A stretch of 16,040 nt of DNA from JBOGHU01 sp050742255 (GTDB lineage Bacteria; Actinomycetota; Acidimicrobiia; Acidimicrobiales; CADCSY01): the NCBI GenBank assembly GCA_050742255.1, contig JBOGHU010000084.1, positions 1 through 16,040 on the forward strand. Reading direction: 5' to 3'. The position numbers and the translations under genes are program-made. The notes below the pieces were generated by a model. It did no database searches and was not told the DNA's origin. It was given only the letters and a program-made list of their open reading frames with translations. This document shows, piece by piece, positions 1 to 6,252 of this stretch. Each line of letters begins with the position of its first letter. Within the stretch, counting starts at the first letter, position 1.

Positions 1-138
1 GCCGTGGGCCGCCTGGTGGCCGAGCGGGCCCGGGCCGCCGGGGTGACCCGGGTCGTCTTCGACCGGGGCGGCTTCGCCTACCACGGCCGGGTCGCCGCCG
101 TCGCCGATGGCGCCCGCCGGGGGGGGCTGGAGCTCTGA
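1..138 (+). CDS. rplR: 50S ribosomal protein L18, C-terminal end (partial)
   Basis: The window opens inside this gene; only the last 45 codons and the TGA stop are present. The translated tail contains VVFDRGGFAYHGRVAAVAD, which matches the conserved C-terminus of bacterial L18 (typically VFDRGGxxYHGRVxALADAAR followed by GGLxF). L18 binds 5S rRNA in the large subunit. Its stop codon overlaps the ATG of rpsE by one base (ATGA type junction), so the two are probably translationally coupled, and the order rplR-rpsE is the standard spc-operon order. The start lies outside the window. Confidence 0.93.
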   Translation, partial: AVGRLVAERARAAGVTRVVFDRGGFAYHGRVAAVADGARRGGLEL

Positions 139-701
139 TGGCGCTCGAGGAGGCCCCGCTGCGGGACGGACGCCTGATCACCCGGCCCAGGCGGGTGGCC
201 AAGGTGGTCAAGGGGGGCCGCCGCTTCCAGTTCGCCGCCCTGGTGGTCGTGGGCGACGGCGCCGGCCGGGTGGGGCTGGGCTACGGCAAGGCCCGGGAGG
301 TCCCCCTGTCCATCCAGAAAGGGACCGAGGACGCCAAGAAGAACGTCTTCCGCGTCGCCCTCGCCGGGTCGACCATCGTCCACGCCGTGCTGGGCCGCTA
401 CGGCGCGGCCCGGGTCCTGCTCAAGCCGGCCGCCCCAGGGACCGGGGTCATAGCCGGCGGCGCTGCCCGGGTCATCCTGGAGGAGGCGGGCATCCACGAC
501 GTGCTGTGCAAGTCGCTCGGGTCACCCAACCACATCAACGTGGCCCGGGCCACCATCGCCGGCCTGCGCTCGGTGAAGCAGCCCGACCAGGTGGCCCGGC
601 TCCGGGGCAAGTCGGCCGAGGAGGTCACCCCCGCCGGCCTGCTGGCCGCCTACCGGGAGTCGGCCGCCGCCCCCGCCCCGCCGCCGAAGGAGGTGGCGTG
701 A
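138..701 (+). CDS. rpsE: 30S ribosomal protein S5
   Basis: S5 is a small-subunit protein near the decoding centre that contributes to translational accuracy. The 187-residue product carries the S5 N-terminal double-stranded-RNA-binding-like domain at about residues 20-85, with the signature KVVKGGRRFQF then GLGYGKAREVP (residues about 22-56), and the C-terminal domain with GTGVIAGGAARVILEEAGI and a conserved SLGSPNHINVARAT stretch. A proline/alanine-rich tail (AAAPAPPPKEVA) follows, giving a length a little above the E. coli protein, as is common in actinobacteria. The ATG overlaps the rplR stop by one base and the TGA overlaps the rpmD ATG by one base. No unusual residues are apparent. Confidence 0.97.
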   Translation: MALEEAPLRDGRLITRPRRVAKVVKGGRRFQFAALVVVGDGAGRVGLGYGKAREVPLSIQKGTEDAKKNVFRVALAGSTIVHAVLGRYGAARVLLKPAAPGTGVIAGGAARVILEEAGIHDVLCKSLGSPNHINVARATIAGLRSVKQPDQVARLRGKSAEEVTPAGLLAAYRESAAAPAPPPKEVA

Positions 702-934
702 TGGCGGGGACCCTGGTCGTGACCCAGGTGCGCTCGGCCATCGGCACCAAGCCCAGGCACCGGGCCACCTTGCGGGCACTGGGCCTGGGCCGCATGGGCC
801 GCGCCACCACCCTGCCCGACCGCCCCGAGATCCGGGGGATGATCGCCCGGGTCCCCCACCTGGTGCGGGTCGAGGAGGGGGCCGGCGAGGACGGGGGTGC
901 CCGGCCCTCGCCGGAGGAGGGGGCGCGGCCGTGA
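701..934 (+). CDS. rpmD: 50S ribosomal protein L30
   Basis: Small large-subunit protein of 77 residues. The core (about residues 4-58) has the L30 pattern: LVVTQVRSAIGTKPRHRATLRALGLGRMG, then RPEIRGMIARVPHLVRVEE. The family is usually about 60 residues; here an extra acidic, glycine/proline-rich tail (GAGEDGG...SPEEGARP) adds about 17 residues, and this tail also overlaps the rplO start. The ATG at 701 overlaps the rpsE stop. The upstream sequence AAGGAGG at about 688-694 is a strong ribosome-binding site and fixes this start. The reading frame is open further upstream, but that part is only the shadow of rpsE. Confidence 0.93.
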   Translation: MAGTLVVTQVRSAIGTKPRHRATLRALGLGRMGRATTLPDRPEIRGMIARVPHLVRVEEGAGEDGGARPSPEEGARP

Positions 935-1419
935 AGCTGCACGACCTGCGCCCCCCCGCCGGGGCCAAGCGCCCCCGTCGCCGGGTGGGCCGGGGCATCG
1001 CCGGCAAGGGCGGCAAGACCGCCGGCCGGGGCACCAAGGGCCAGGGGGCCCGTGGCAGGGTCCCGGTGGGCTTCGAGGGCGGGCAGATGCCCCTCCAGCG
1101 CCGGGTCCCCAAGCTGAAGGGGTTCACCAACCCGTTCCGGGTCTCCTACGCGGCGGTCAACCTCGACGCCATCGAGGCCGTCGATGACGCCGAGGTGACG
1201 CCCGAGACCTTGCGGGGGCGGGGACTGGTGCGCAAGCGGGGGTTGGTCAAGGTCCTGGGCCGGGGCCAGCTCACCCGGCCGGTCACGGTCCGGGCCCACG
1301 CCTTCTCGGCCTCCGCCGAACGGGCCATCCTCGCCGCCGGAGGGACCGTGGAGGTCCTGCCGCCGCCGTTCGGCCACGGTCGCCCGCCGGCCAGGGGGAA
1401 CGCCCTGACCAACCGCTGA
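931..1419 (+). CDS. rplO: 50S ribosomal protein L15
   Basis: L15 is a late-assembling 50S protein with a long basic, glycine-rich N-terminal extension that threads into 23S rRNA. The 162-residue product starts MKLHDLRPPAGAKRPRRRVG and continues with the glycine/lysine/arginine-rich stretch GRGIAGKGGKTAGRGTKGQG, then EGGQMPLQRRVPKLKGF (about residues 50-66), all characteristic of L15. The globular C-terminal domain ends with the family-typical valine-rich strands near VKVLGRGQLTRPVTVRAHAF. The start is GTG at 931, overlapping the rpmD TGA (GTGA junction). A 39-base gap with a small GCCGG/CCGGC hairpin (1432-1444) separates it from secY. Confidence 0.96.
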   Translation: MKLHDLRPPAGAKRPRRRVGRGIAGKGGKTAGRGTKGQGARGRVPVGFEGGQMPLQRRVPKLKGFTNPFRVSYAAVNLDAIEAVDDAEVTPETLRGRGLVRKRGLVKVLGRGQLTRPVTVRAHAFSASAERAILAAGGTVEVLPPPFGHGRPPARGNALTNR

Positions 1420-1458
1420 CGTCGCCGACCCGCCGGATGCCGGCCCGAGGAGGTACCG

Positions 1459-2769
1459 GTGCTCTCCAGTATGCGCAACATGTTCAAGGTCCCCGACCTG
1501 CGCAACAAGATCGCGTTCACGCTGCTGCTCATCGGGCTGTACCGGCTCGGCTCCCACGTGCCCACTCCCGGGATCGACTTCGACTCGGTGCAGCAGCTCG
1601 AGGAGCTGGCCGACCAGGGGGGGGTGCTCGGCTTCCTGAGCCTGTTCTCGGGGGGCGCGCTCACCCGGTTCGCCATCTTCGGGCTGGGGATCATGCCCTA
1701 CATCACGGCGTCGATCATCATGCAGGTCCTGGCCGTGGTGATCCCCAAGCTCGAGCAGTGGCAGCAGCAGGGAGCGGTCGGCCAGAAGAAGATCACCCAG
1801 TGGACCCGGTACCTCACCGTGGCCCTGGCGCTCCTGCAGTCGACCGGTCTGGCCTTCCTCTTCAGCACGCCCGGGGCAGGGGGGCTGCTCGGCACCAGCA
1901 ACGTCCAGCTCATCCCCGAGCGCACCGTCCCTACCCTGTCCCTGGTGGTCCTGTCCCTCACCGCCGGGACCGCCCTGCTCATGTGGATGGGCGAGCTCAT
2001 CACCCAGCGGGGCATAGGCAACGGCATGTCGCTGCTGATCTTCGCCTCGGTGGTGAGCGTCCTGCCCACCGAGGGGGCGCGCATCCGGGCCGAGAACAGC
2101 CTCTTGGTCCTGGGCGTGGTGGTCATGGTGGCCCTGGCCATCCTGGCCGCCATCGTCTTCATCGAGCAGGGCCAGCGCCGCATCCCGGTGCAGTTCGCCA
2201 AGCGGGTGGTGGGGCGGCGGATGTACGGCGGCCAGAGCAGCTACATCCCCCTCAAGGTCAACCAGTCGGGCGTGATCCCGATCATCTTCGCCAGCTCCGT
2301 GCTGTACCTGCCGGTCCTCGCCAGCAACGTGCTGCCGGCGGGGGGGTTCTGGGACAGCGTGCGTGGCTGGATCGACGTCAACCTGCTCCAGCAGGACAGC
2401 CTGGCCTACATCTTGGTGTTCGGCATGATGATCGTGTTCTTCGCCTACTTCTACACCGCCATCACCTTCGACCCGGTCAAGCAGGCCGACACCATCCGCA
2501 AGCAGGGCGGGTTCATCCCCGCCATCCGCCCCGGGCCCCAGACCGAGCGGTACCTGGCCAAGATCCTCTCCCGCATCACCCTCCCGGGCGCGCTGTTCAT
2601 CGCCGCCATCGCCCTGGTCCCCTCCATCGCCCTGGCGGTCTTCGACGTCCAGGCCTTCAGCGGGTTCGGCGGCGTCTCGCTGCTCATCGCCGTGGGCGTG
2701 GCGCTGGAGACCATGAAGCAGATCGACAGCCAGCTCATGATGCGGAACTACGAGAGCTTCCTCACCTAG
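1459..2769 (+). CDS. secY: Preprotein translocase channel subunit SecY
   Basis: SecY forms the protein-conducting channel in the cytoplasmic membrane and works with SecE, SecG and the SecA motor. The 436-residue product has the expected ten hydrophobic segments. Signatures seen are GLGIMPYITASIIMQVL (residues 75-91) and GELITQRGIGNGMSLLIF (178-194). The cytoplasmic C5 loop has GFIPAIRPG, with an arginine at residue 357 that corresponds to the SecA-interacting Arg357 of E. coli. I chose GTG at 1459 because GAGGAGG at 1447-1453 sits five bases upstream; an in-frame ATG at 1471 is further from this site and less likely. It follows rplO and precedes adk, the usual actinobacterial order. Confidence 0.97.
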   Translation: MLSSMRNMFKVPDLRNKIAFTLLLIGLYRLGSHVPTPGIDFDSVQQLEELADQGGVLGFLSLFSGGALTRFAIFGLGIMPYITASIIMQVLAVVIPKLEQWQQQGAVGQKKITQWTRYLTVALALLQSTGLAFLFSTPGAGGLLGTSNVQLIPERTVPTLSLVVLSLTAGTALLMWMGELITQRGIGNGMSLLIFASVVSVLPTEGARIRAENSLLVLGVVVMVALAILAAIVFIEQGQRRIPVQFAKRVVGRRMYGGQSSYIPLKVNQSGVIPIIFASSVLYLPVLASNVLPAGGFWDSVRGWIDVNLLQQDSLAYILVFGMMIVFFAYFYTAITFDPVKQADTIRKQGGFIPAIRPGPQTERYLAKILSRITLPGALFIAAIALVPSIALAVFDVQAFSGFGGVSLLIAVGVALETMKQIDSQLMMRNYESFLT

Positions 2770-2806
2770 TGCCGCCACCTCGCGCCGTGGCCCGGTCCTG
2801 GCAGCG

Positions 2807-3481
2807 ATGAGCACGGGTGTCCGGCTCGTGGTGCTGGGGCGCCAGGGCGCCGGCAAGGGGACCCAGAGCGCCCGCCTGGCCCGCCACTACTCGGTGGCCC
2901 ACGTCGCCACCGGCGACATCCTGCGGCGTGCGGTGCGGGCCGGCAGCGAGCTGGGCCGTCGGGCCAAGGAGCACATCGACGCCGGTGAGCTGCTCCCCGA
3001 CGACCTCATGGTGGGTATCGTGGCGGAGCGGCTGGGTGGCGACGACGTGAGGTCGGGCTTCGTCCTCGACGGGTTCCCCCGGACCGTGGCCCAGGCCCGG
3101 GCGTTGCTGGAGATGACCGAGCCGGAGGGGGTCGACCTCGTCGTGAACCTCGACGTCCCGCCCGAGGAGGTGCTGGCCAGGCTGGACCGGCGTCGGGTGT
3201 GCCGCCACTGCGGGGCCACCTACTCGACCGCCGCTCCCCCCGAGGTCGAGGGGGTCTGCGACCGCTGCGGGGGGGAGGTCGTCCAGCGCGACGACGACAC
3301 CCCCGAGGCCGTGAACCGTCGCCTGGCGCTGTACGAGCGGGACACCGAGCCGCTCATCGCCTGGTTCGAGGGCCGGGGCCTGCTGGTGACCGTGGACGGG
3401 CGGGGGGACGCCGACGAGGTGACGGAGCGGCTGGTGGCGGTGATCGCCCACCGACGGCGAGAGGAGGAGCATGCGCCGTAG
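2807..3481 (+). CDS. adk: Adenylate kinase, zinc-lid type
   Basis: Catalyses ATP + AMP to 2 ADP in the cytoplasm. The 224-residue protein has the P-loop GRQGAGKGTQ (residues 11-20), the AMP-binding TGDILR (35-40) and the conserved DGFPRT (88-93). The long LID domain carries four cysteines in two pairs (C132, C135, C151, C154), which predicts a structural zinc as in Gram-positive adenylate kinases. The usual proline or serine at the second or third position of the P-loop (GPPGAGKGT) is replaced by Arg-Gln, leaving the nucleotide-binding glycines and lysine intact. The start is ATG at 2807; the Shine-Dalgarno is weak, and 37 bases separate it from secY. Its last 11 bases overlap map. Confidence 0.96.
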   Translation: MSTGVRLVVLGRQGAGKGTQSARLARHYSVAHVATGDILRRAVRAGSELGRRAKEHIDAGELLPDDLMVGIVAERLGGDDVRSGFVLDGFPRTVAQARALLEMTEPEGVDLVVNLDVPPEEVLARLDRRRVCRHCGATYSTAAPPEVEGVCDRCGGEVVQRDDDTPEAVNRRLALYERDTEPLIAWFEGRGLLVTVDGRGDADEVTERLVAVIAHRRREEEHAP

Positions 3482-4211
3482 CGGCCAGGAGATCGACAAG
3501 ATGCGCAAGGCCGGCAGGGTGGTGGCCGAGATGCACGCCCGCATCCGTGACGCCATCCGCCCGGGGACGACCACCGCCACCCTCGACCGCATCGGGCGGG
3601 AGGTCATCCACCGGCGGAGGGCCCGTTCGAACTTCCTCAACTACCACGGCTTCCCGGCCGTGATCTGCGCCTCGCCCAACCACGTCATCGTCCACGGCAT
3701 CCCCGACGATCGGCCCCTGGAGGAGGGGGACGTCATCTCCATCGACTGCGGCGCCATCGTGCAGGGCTACCACGGCGACGCCGCCTTCACCTGGCCGGTC
3801 GGGGCCGTCTCCCCCGAGGTGGAGAAGCTGCTCCAGGTCACCGAGGAGAGCCTGTGGGTCGGCATCAGCCAGATGCGGGACGGGAACCGTCTGTCCGACA
3901 TCGGCCACGCGGTCCAGACGGTGGCCGAGGGGGCCGGCTTCTCGGTCGTGCGGGAGTACGCCGGCCATGCCATCGGCACCGCCATGCACGAGAAGCCGGC
4001 GGTGGCCAACCACGGCCCCCCCGGACGAGGGCCCCGGCTGCGGGTGGGCAACGTCTTCGCCGTGGAGCCGATGGTCAACCTGGGCCGACCCGAGACCCGC
4101 ACCCTGGCCGACGGCTGGAGCGTGGTCACCGTGGATGGCTCGGTCTCGGCCCACTTCGAGCACACCATCGCCATCACCGAGGACGGTCCCCAGGTGCTCA
4201 CCCTCCCGTGA
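3471..4211 (+). CDS. map: Methionine aminopeptidase, type I
   Basis: Removes the initiator methionine from nascent proteins at the ribosome exit. The 246-residue protein is a short type I enzyme without an N-terminal zinc-finger extension. All five dinuclear metal ligands can be placed: D92, D103, H166, E199 and E230. The active-site histidines H75 (in VHGIPDD) and H173 (AMHEKP) are also present. The motif IDCGAIVQGYHGDAAFTW surrounds the two aspartates. The ATG at 3471 overlaps the end of adk by 11 bases, with GAGGAGG at 3461-3467 just upstream, so coupling to adk is likely. It is the last gene before the promoter of the alpha operon. Confidence 0.96.
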   Translation: MRRSGQEIDKMRKAGRVVAEMHARIRDAIRPGTTTATLDRIGREVIHRRRARSNFLNYHGFPAVICASPNHVIVHGIPDDRPLEEGDVISIDCGAIVQGYHGDAAFTWPVGAVSPEVEKLLQVTEESLWVGISQMRDGNRLSDIGHAVQTVAEGAGFSVVREYAGHAIGTAMHEKPAVANHGPPGRGPRLRVGNVFAVEPMVNLGRPETRTLADGWSVVTVDGSVSAHFEHTIAITEDGPQVLTLP

Positions 4212-4225
4212 CCGGGCGGCCGGTG

Positions 4226-4254
4226 TTGGAGGGCGGAGGGCTTCCCGCTATGGT
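4226..4254 (+). promoter_or_regulatory. Predicted sigma70-type promoter of the infA (alpha) operon
   Basis: TTGGAG at 4226-4231 and TATGGT at 4249-4254 are separated by exactly 17 bases. They match the -35 (TTGaca) and -10 (TAnnnT) elements of housekeeping promoters, in the gap after map. Transcription would start near 4261, leaving a leader of about 100 bases before infA. The leader includes a possible closing stem GGGCCA (4276-4281) with TGGCCC (4316-4321). The same TTGnnn-17-TATGnT layout recurs upstream of rplM, which supports both calls. No transcript data are available. Confidence 0.6.
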
Positions 4255-4365
4255 GTGTAGCCGGCTCGTGGTGGTGGGCCACGTTCGCGGTGAAGCGCCA
4301 GCGCCAGCTCCACCCTGGCCCGATTTGTCCCTGGTCCGATGCCGGTCCAGCCCGGAGGTCTGATA

Positions 4366-4590
4366 CTGCCCAAGCCCAAGGAAGACGCGATCGTGCTGGA
4401 GGGGAAGGTCACCGAGCCGCTGCCCAACGCCATGTTCCGGGTCGAGCTCGACAACGGCCACGAGGTGCTGGCGCACATCTCGGGGAAGATGCGGATGCAC
4501 TACATCCGCATCCTCCCCGGTGACCGCGTGCAGGTGGAGCTGACGCCCTACGACCTCACGCGGGGTCGGATCACGTACCGGTACAAGTAG
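4366..4590 (+). CDS. infA: Translation initiation factor IF-1, probable CUG start
   Basis: IF-1 binds the A site of the 30S subunit and helps IF-2 and IF-3 during initiation. The core is nearly invariant OB-fold sequence: EGKVTEPLPNAMFRVEL, then VLAHISGKMRMHYIRILPGD, ending RGRITYRYK. The family normally begins M(A/P)KPKED or similar. Here the sequence before PKPKED reads CTG (4366), ATA (4363), CTG (4360), with no ATG, GTG or TTG. A perfect GGAGGT at 4354-4359 lies six bases before CTG 4366, so I place the start there (74 residues). The nearest ATG, at 4339, would add nine residues, has no ribosome-binding site, and would bury the GGAGGT inside the gene. The gene identity is certain; the start is inferred. 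Confidence 0.9.
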   Translation: MPKPKEDAIVLEGKVTEPLPNAMFRVELDNGHEVLAHISGKMRMHYIRILPGDRVQVELTPYDLTRGRITYRYK

Positions 4591-4630
4591 TGGTCCCAGG
4601 CGGTCAGATGCGGTGGTGCAGGAGGCAGCC

Positions 4631-4744
4631 ATGAAGGTCCGTCCCAGCGTCAAGAGGATCTGCGAGAAGTGCAAGGTCATCCGTCGGCACGGGCGGGTCC
4701 AGGTCATCTGCTCCAACCCCCGCCACAAGCAGCGGCAGGGGTAG
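4631..4744 (+). CDS. rpmJ: 50S ribosomal protein L36
   Basis: A 37-residue large-subunit protein, MKVRPSVKRICEKCKVIRR followed by HGRVQVICSNPRHKQRQG. Cysteines 11, 14 and 27 and histidine 32 form the CxxC...C...H zinc ribbon, so this is the zinc-binding (C+) form rather than a zinc-free paralogue. GGAGG at 4621-4625 lies five bases before the ATG. It sits between infA and rpsM, the canonical alpha-operon position. Confidence 0.97.
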   Translation: MKVRPSVKRICEKCKVIRRHGRVQVICSNPRHKQRQG

Positions 4745-4747
4745 GGC

Positions 4748-5125
4748 ATGGCCCGCATAGCCGGCGTCGACATCCCCAGGGAGAAGCGGCTGGAGATCGC
4801 CCTCACCTACATCTACGGCATCGGGCCGTCCACCGCCCGTCAGGTCTGCGCGACGGTGGGGACCGACCCCGACACCAGGGTGCGTGACCTCACCGACGAG
4901 GAGGTGACCCGGATCCGGGGCTGGATCGACCAGAACGCCCGGGTCGAGGGCGACCTGCGCCGGGAGGTGTCCCAGGACATCAAGCGGAAGATCGAGATCG
5001 GCAGCTACCAGGGCGTGCGGCACCGGCGGGGCCTGCCCGTGCGGGGGCAGCGCACCCACACCAACGCCCGGACCCGCAAGGGCCCCAAGAAGACCGTCGC
5101 CGGCAAGAAGAAGGTGAAGAAGTGA
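4748..5125 (+). CDS. rpsM: 30S ribosomal protein S13
   Basis: S13 is in the head of the small subunit and contacts both the P-site tRNA and the large subunit (bridges B1a/B1b). The 125-residue product starts MARIAGVDIPREKRLEIALTY and has the helix-two-turn-helix region IYGIGPSTARQV. The conserved GSYQGVRHRRGLPVRGQRT follows at about residues 86-104, then a lysine-rich tail ending KKKVKK that reaches toward the tRNA. It starts three bases after the rpmJ stop. Length and motifs are normal for the family. Confidence 0.97.
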   Translation: MARIAGVDIPREKRLEIALTYIYGIGPSTARQVCATVGTDPDTRVRDLTDEEVTRIRGWIDQNARVEGDLRREVSQDIKRKIEIGSYQGVRHRRGLPVRGQRTHTNARTRKGPKKTVAGKKKVKK

Positions 5126-5149
5126 CCATGTCCCCACGGGAGCGAGACG

Positions 5150-5548
5150 ATGGCTAAGCCCAAGCCCGGTGGGCGCCGACCCCGGCGTCGCGAGCGCAAG
5201 AACGTCACCTACGGGGTGGCCCACATCAAGAGCTCCTTCAACAACACGATCATCACCATCTCCGACCAGGAGGGCAACGTGGTGGCCTGGGCCTCGGCGG
5301 GCAACGTCGGGTTCAAGGGGTCGCGCAAGTCGACGCCCTTCGCCGCCCAGATGGCCGCCGAGCAGTGCGCCCGCCAGGCCATGGAGCACGGCGTGCGCAA
5401 GGTCGACGTGCTGGTGAAGGGGCCGGGCTCGGGGCGGGAGACGGCGATCAGGTCGATCATGGGCACCGGCATCGAGGTGGCCGGCATCAAGGACGTCACC
5501 CCCGTGCCCCACAACGGCTGCCGTCCCTCCAAGCGAAGGAGGGTCTGA
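5150..5548 (+). CDS. rpsK: 30S ribosomal protein S11
   Basis: S11 lies on the platform of the 30S subunit and helps shape the mRNA path near the Shine-Dalgarno helix. The 132-residue product has a basic N-terminus (GGRRPRRRERKNV). It continues with the signature HIKSSFNNTIITISDQEGN (about residues 25-43), then GFKGSRKSTPFAAQMAAE and VLVKGPGSGRETAIRS, ending DVTPVPHNGCRPSKRRRV. The GGGAG at about 5136-5140 serves as ribosome-binding site. The TGA overlaps the ATG of rpsD by one base. Confidence 0.97.
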   Translation: MAKPKPGGRRPRRRERKNVTYGVAHIKSSFNNTIITISDQEGNVVAWASAGNVGFKGSRKSTPFAAQMAAEQCARQAMEHGVRKVDVLVKGPGSGRETAIRSIMGTGIEVAGIKDVTPVPHNGCRPSKRRRV

Positions 5549-6177
5549 TGGCCCGTTACACGGAATCGGTGTGCCGGCTGTGCCGGCGGGACAAGATGAA
5601 GCTCTACCTGAAGGGTGCCAAGTGCTACTCGACCAAGTGCCCCGTCGAGCGGCGCCCCTACCCCCCCGGTGAGCACGGTCGGACGCAACTGCGGCGCAAG
5701 GACTCCGAGTACCAGGTCCAGCTCCGGGAGAAGCAGAAGGCCCGGCGCATCTACGGTCTCATGGAGCAGCAGTTCCACAACCTCTACGAGGAGGCCAGCC
5801 GCCAGCGGGGGGTCACAGGCGAGAACCTGCTGCGCATGCTGGAGCTGCGCCTCGACAACGTGGTCTTCCGGGCCGGGTGGGGAGCCAGCCGGGCCCAGGC
5901 CCGCCAGCTGGTACGCCACGGCCACGTGGCGGTAGGCGGGCGCCGGGTGACCGTCCCGTCCTACGTGGTCCGCCAGGGCGACGTGGTGGCCCTGCGGGAC
6001 AAGGCCCGGTCCATGATCGTCATCCGCCACAACCTCGACACCCTCGACCGCCAGGTCCCGGCCTGGCTCGAGGCGGCCGACGGCGGCGCCTCGGTGACGG
6101 TCCGGGGCCTGCCCCGCCGGGAGCACATCGATCTGCCCGTCCGCGAGCAGCTCATCGTCGAGCTCTACAGCAAGTAG
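5548..6177 (+). CDS. rpsD: 30S ribosomal protein S4, zinc-binding form
   Basis: S4 is a primary 16S rRNA binder that starts assembly of the 30S body. The 209-residue product begins MARYTESVCRLCRRDKMKLY. Cysteines 9, 12, 26 and 31 give the four-cysteine zinc knuckle of the C+ form. The S4 RNA-binding domain follows at about residues 95-160, with RLDNVVFRAGWGASRAQARQ and the glycine-rich HGHVAVGGRRVTVPSY. The ATG at 5548 overlaps the rpsK stop (ATGA) with AAGGAGG at about 5536-5542, which fixes the start. In E. coli S4 represses the alpha operon through its mRNA leader; whether that applies here cannot be read from this sequence. Confidence 0.97.
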   Translation: MARYTESVCRLCRRDKMKLYLKGAKCYSTKCPVERRPYPPGEHGRTQLRRKDSEYQVQLREKQKARRIYGLMEQQFHNLYEEASRQRGVTGENLLRMLELRLDNVVFRAGWGASRAQARQLVRHGHVAVGGRRVTVPSYVVRQGDVVALRDKARSMIVIRHNLDTLDRQVPAWLEAADGGASVTVRGLPRREHIDLPVREQLIVELYSK

Positions 6178-6193
6178 CGCAACAGGAGTCAGC

Positions 6194-6246
6194 AAGGAGG
6201 ACACTGCACCAGCTCGGCTCGGTCGACGGTGCCCGAGCCGGAGGGA
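6194..6246 (+). promoter_or_regulatory. rpoA leader: unused AAGGAGG, then hairpin abutting the rpoA ribosome-binding site
   Basis: The 75-base rpsD-rpoA gap has three elements. AAGGAGG at 6194-6200 has no ATG or GTG at a normal distance. A perfect 8-bp hairpin follows, arms 6215-6222 and 6233-6240 with a 10-base loop. Its last paired base is the first G of the rpoA GGAGGGAG ribosome-binding site (6240-6246). The hairpin could modulate access of ribosomes to rpoA; this is inference. Confidence 0.4.
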
Positions 6247-6252
6247 GAACAC

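Noticed and set aside
625..2856. Long minus-strand open frame across rpmD, rplO and secY
   Set aside because: Same reason: low-complexity Gly/His/Asp/Gln-rich translation with no recognisable domain, opposite to well-identified genes.
4339..4365. ATG 4339 as the infA start
   Set aside because: It has no ribosome-binding site, adds nine residues foreign to IF-1, and places the perfect GGAGGT inside the gene.
6229..6252. GTG 6229 as the rpoA start
   Set aside because: It lies in the hairpin loop without a ribosome-binding site, while ATG 6253 has GGAGGGAG upstream and matches the family N-terminus.
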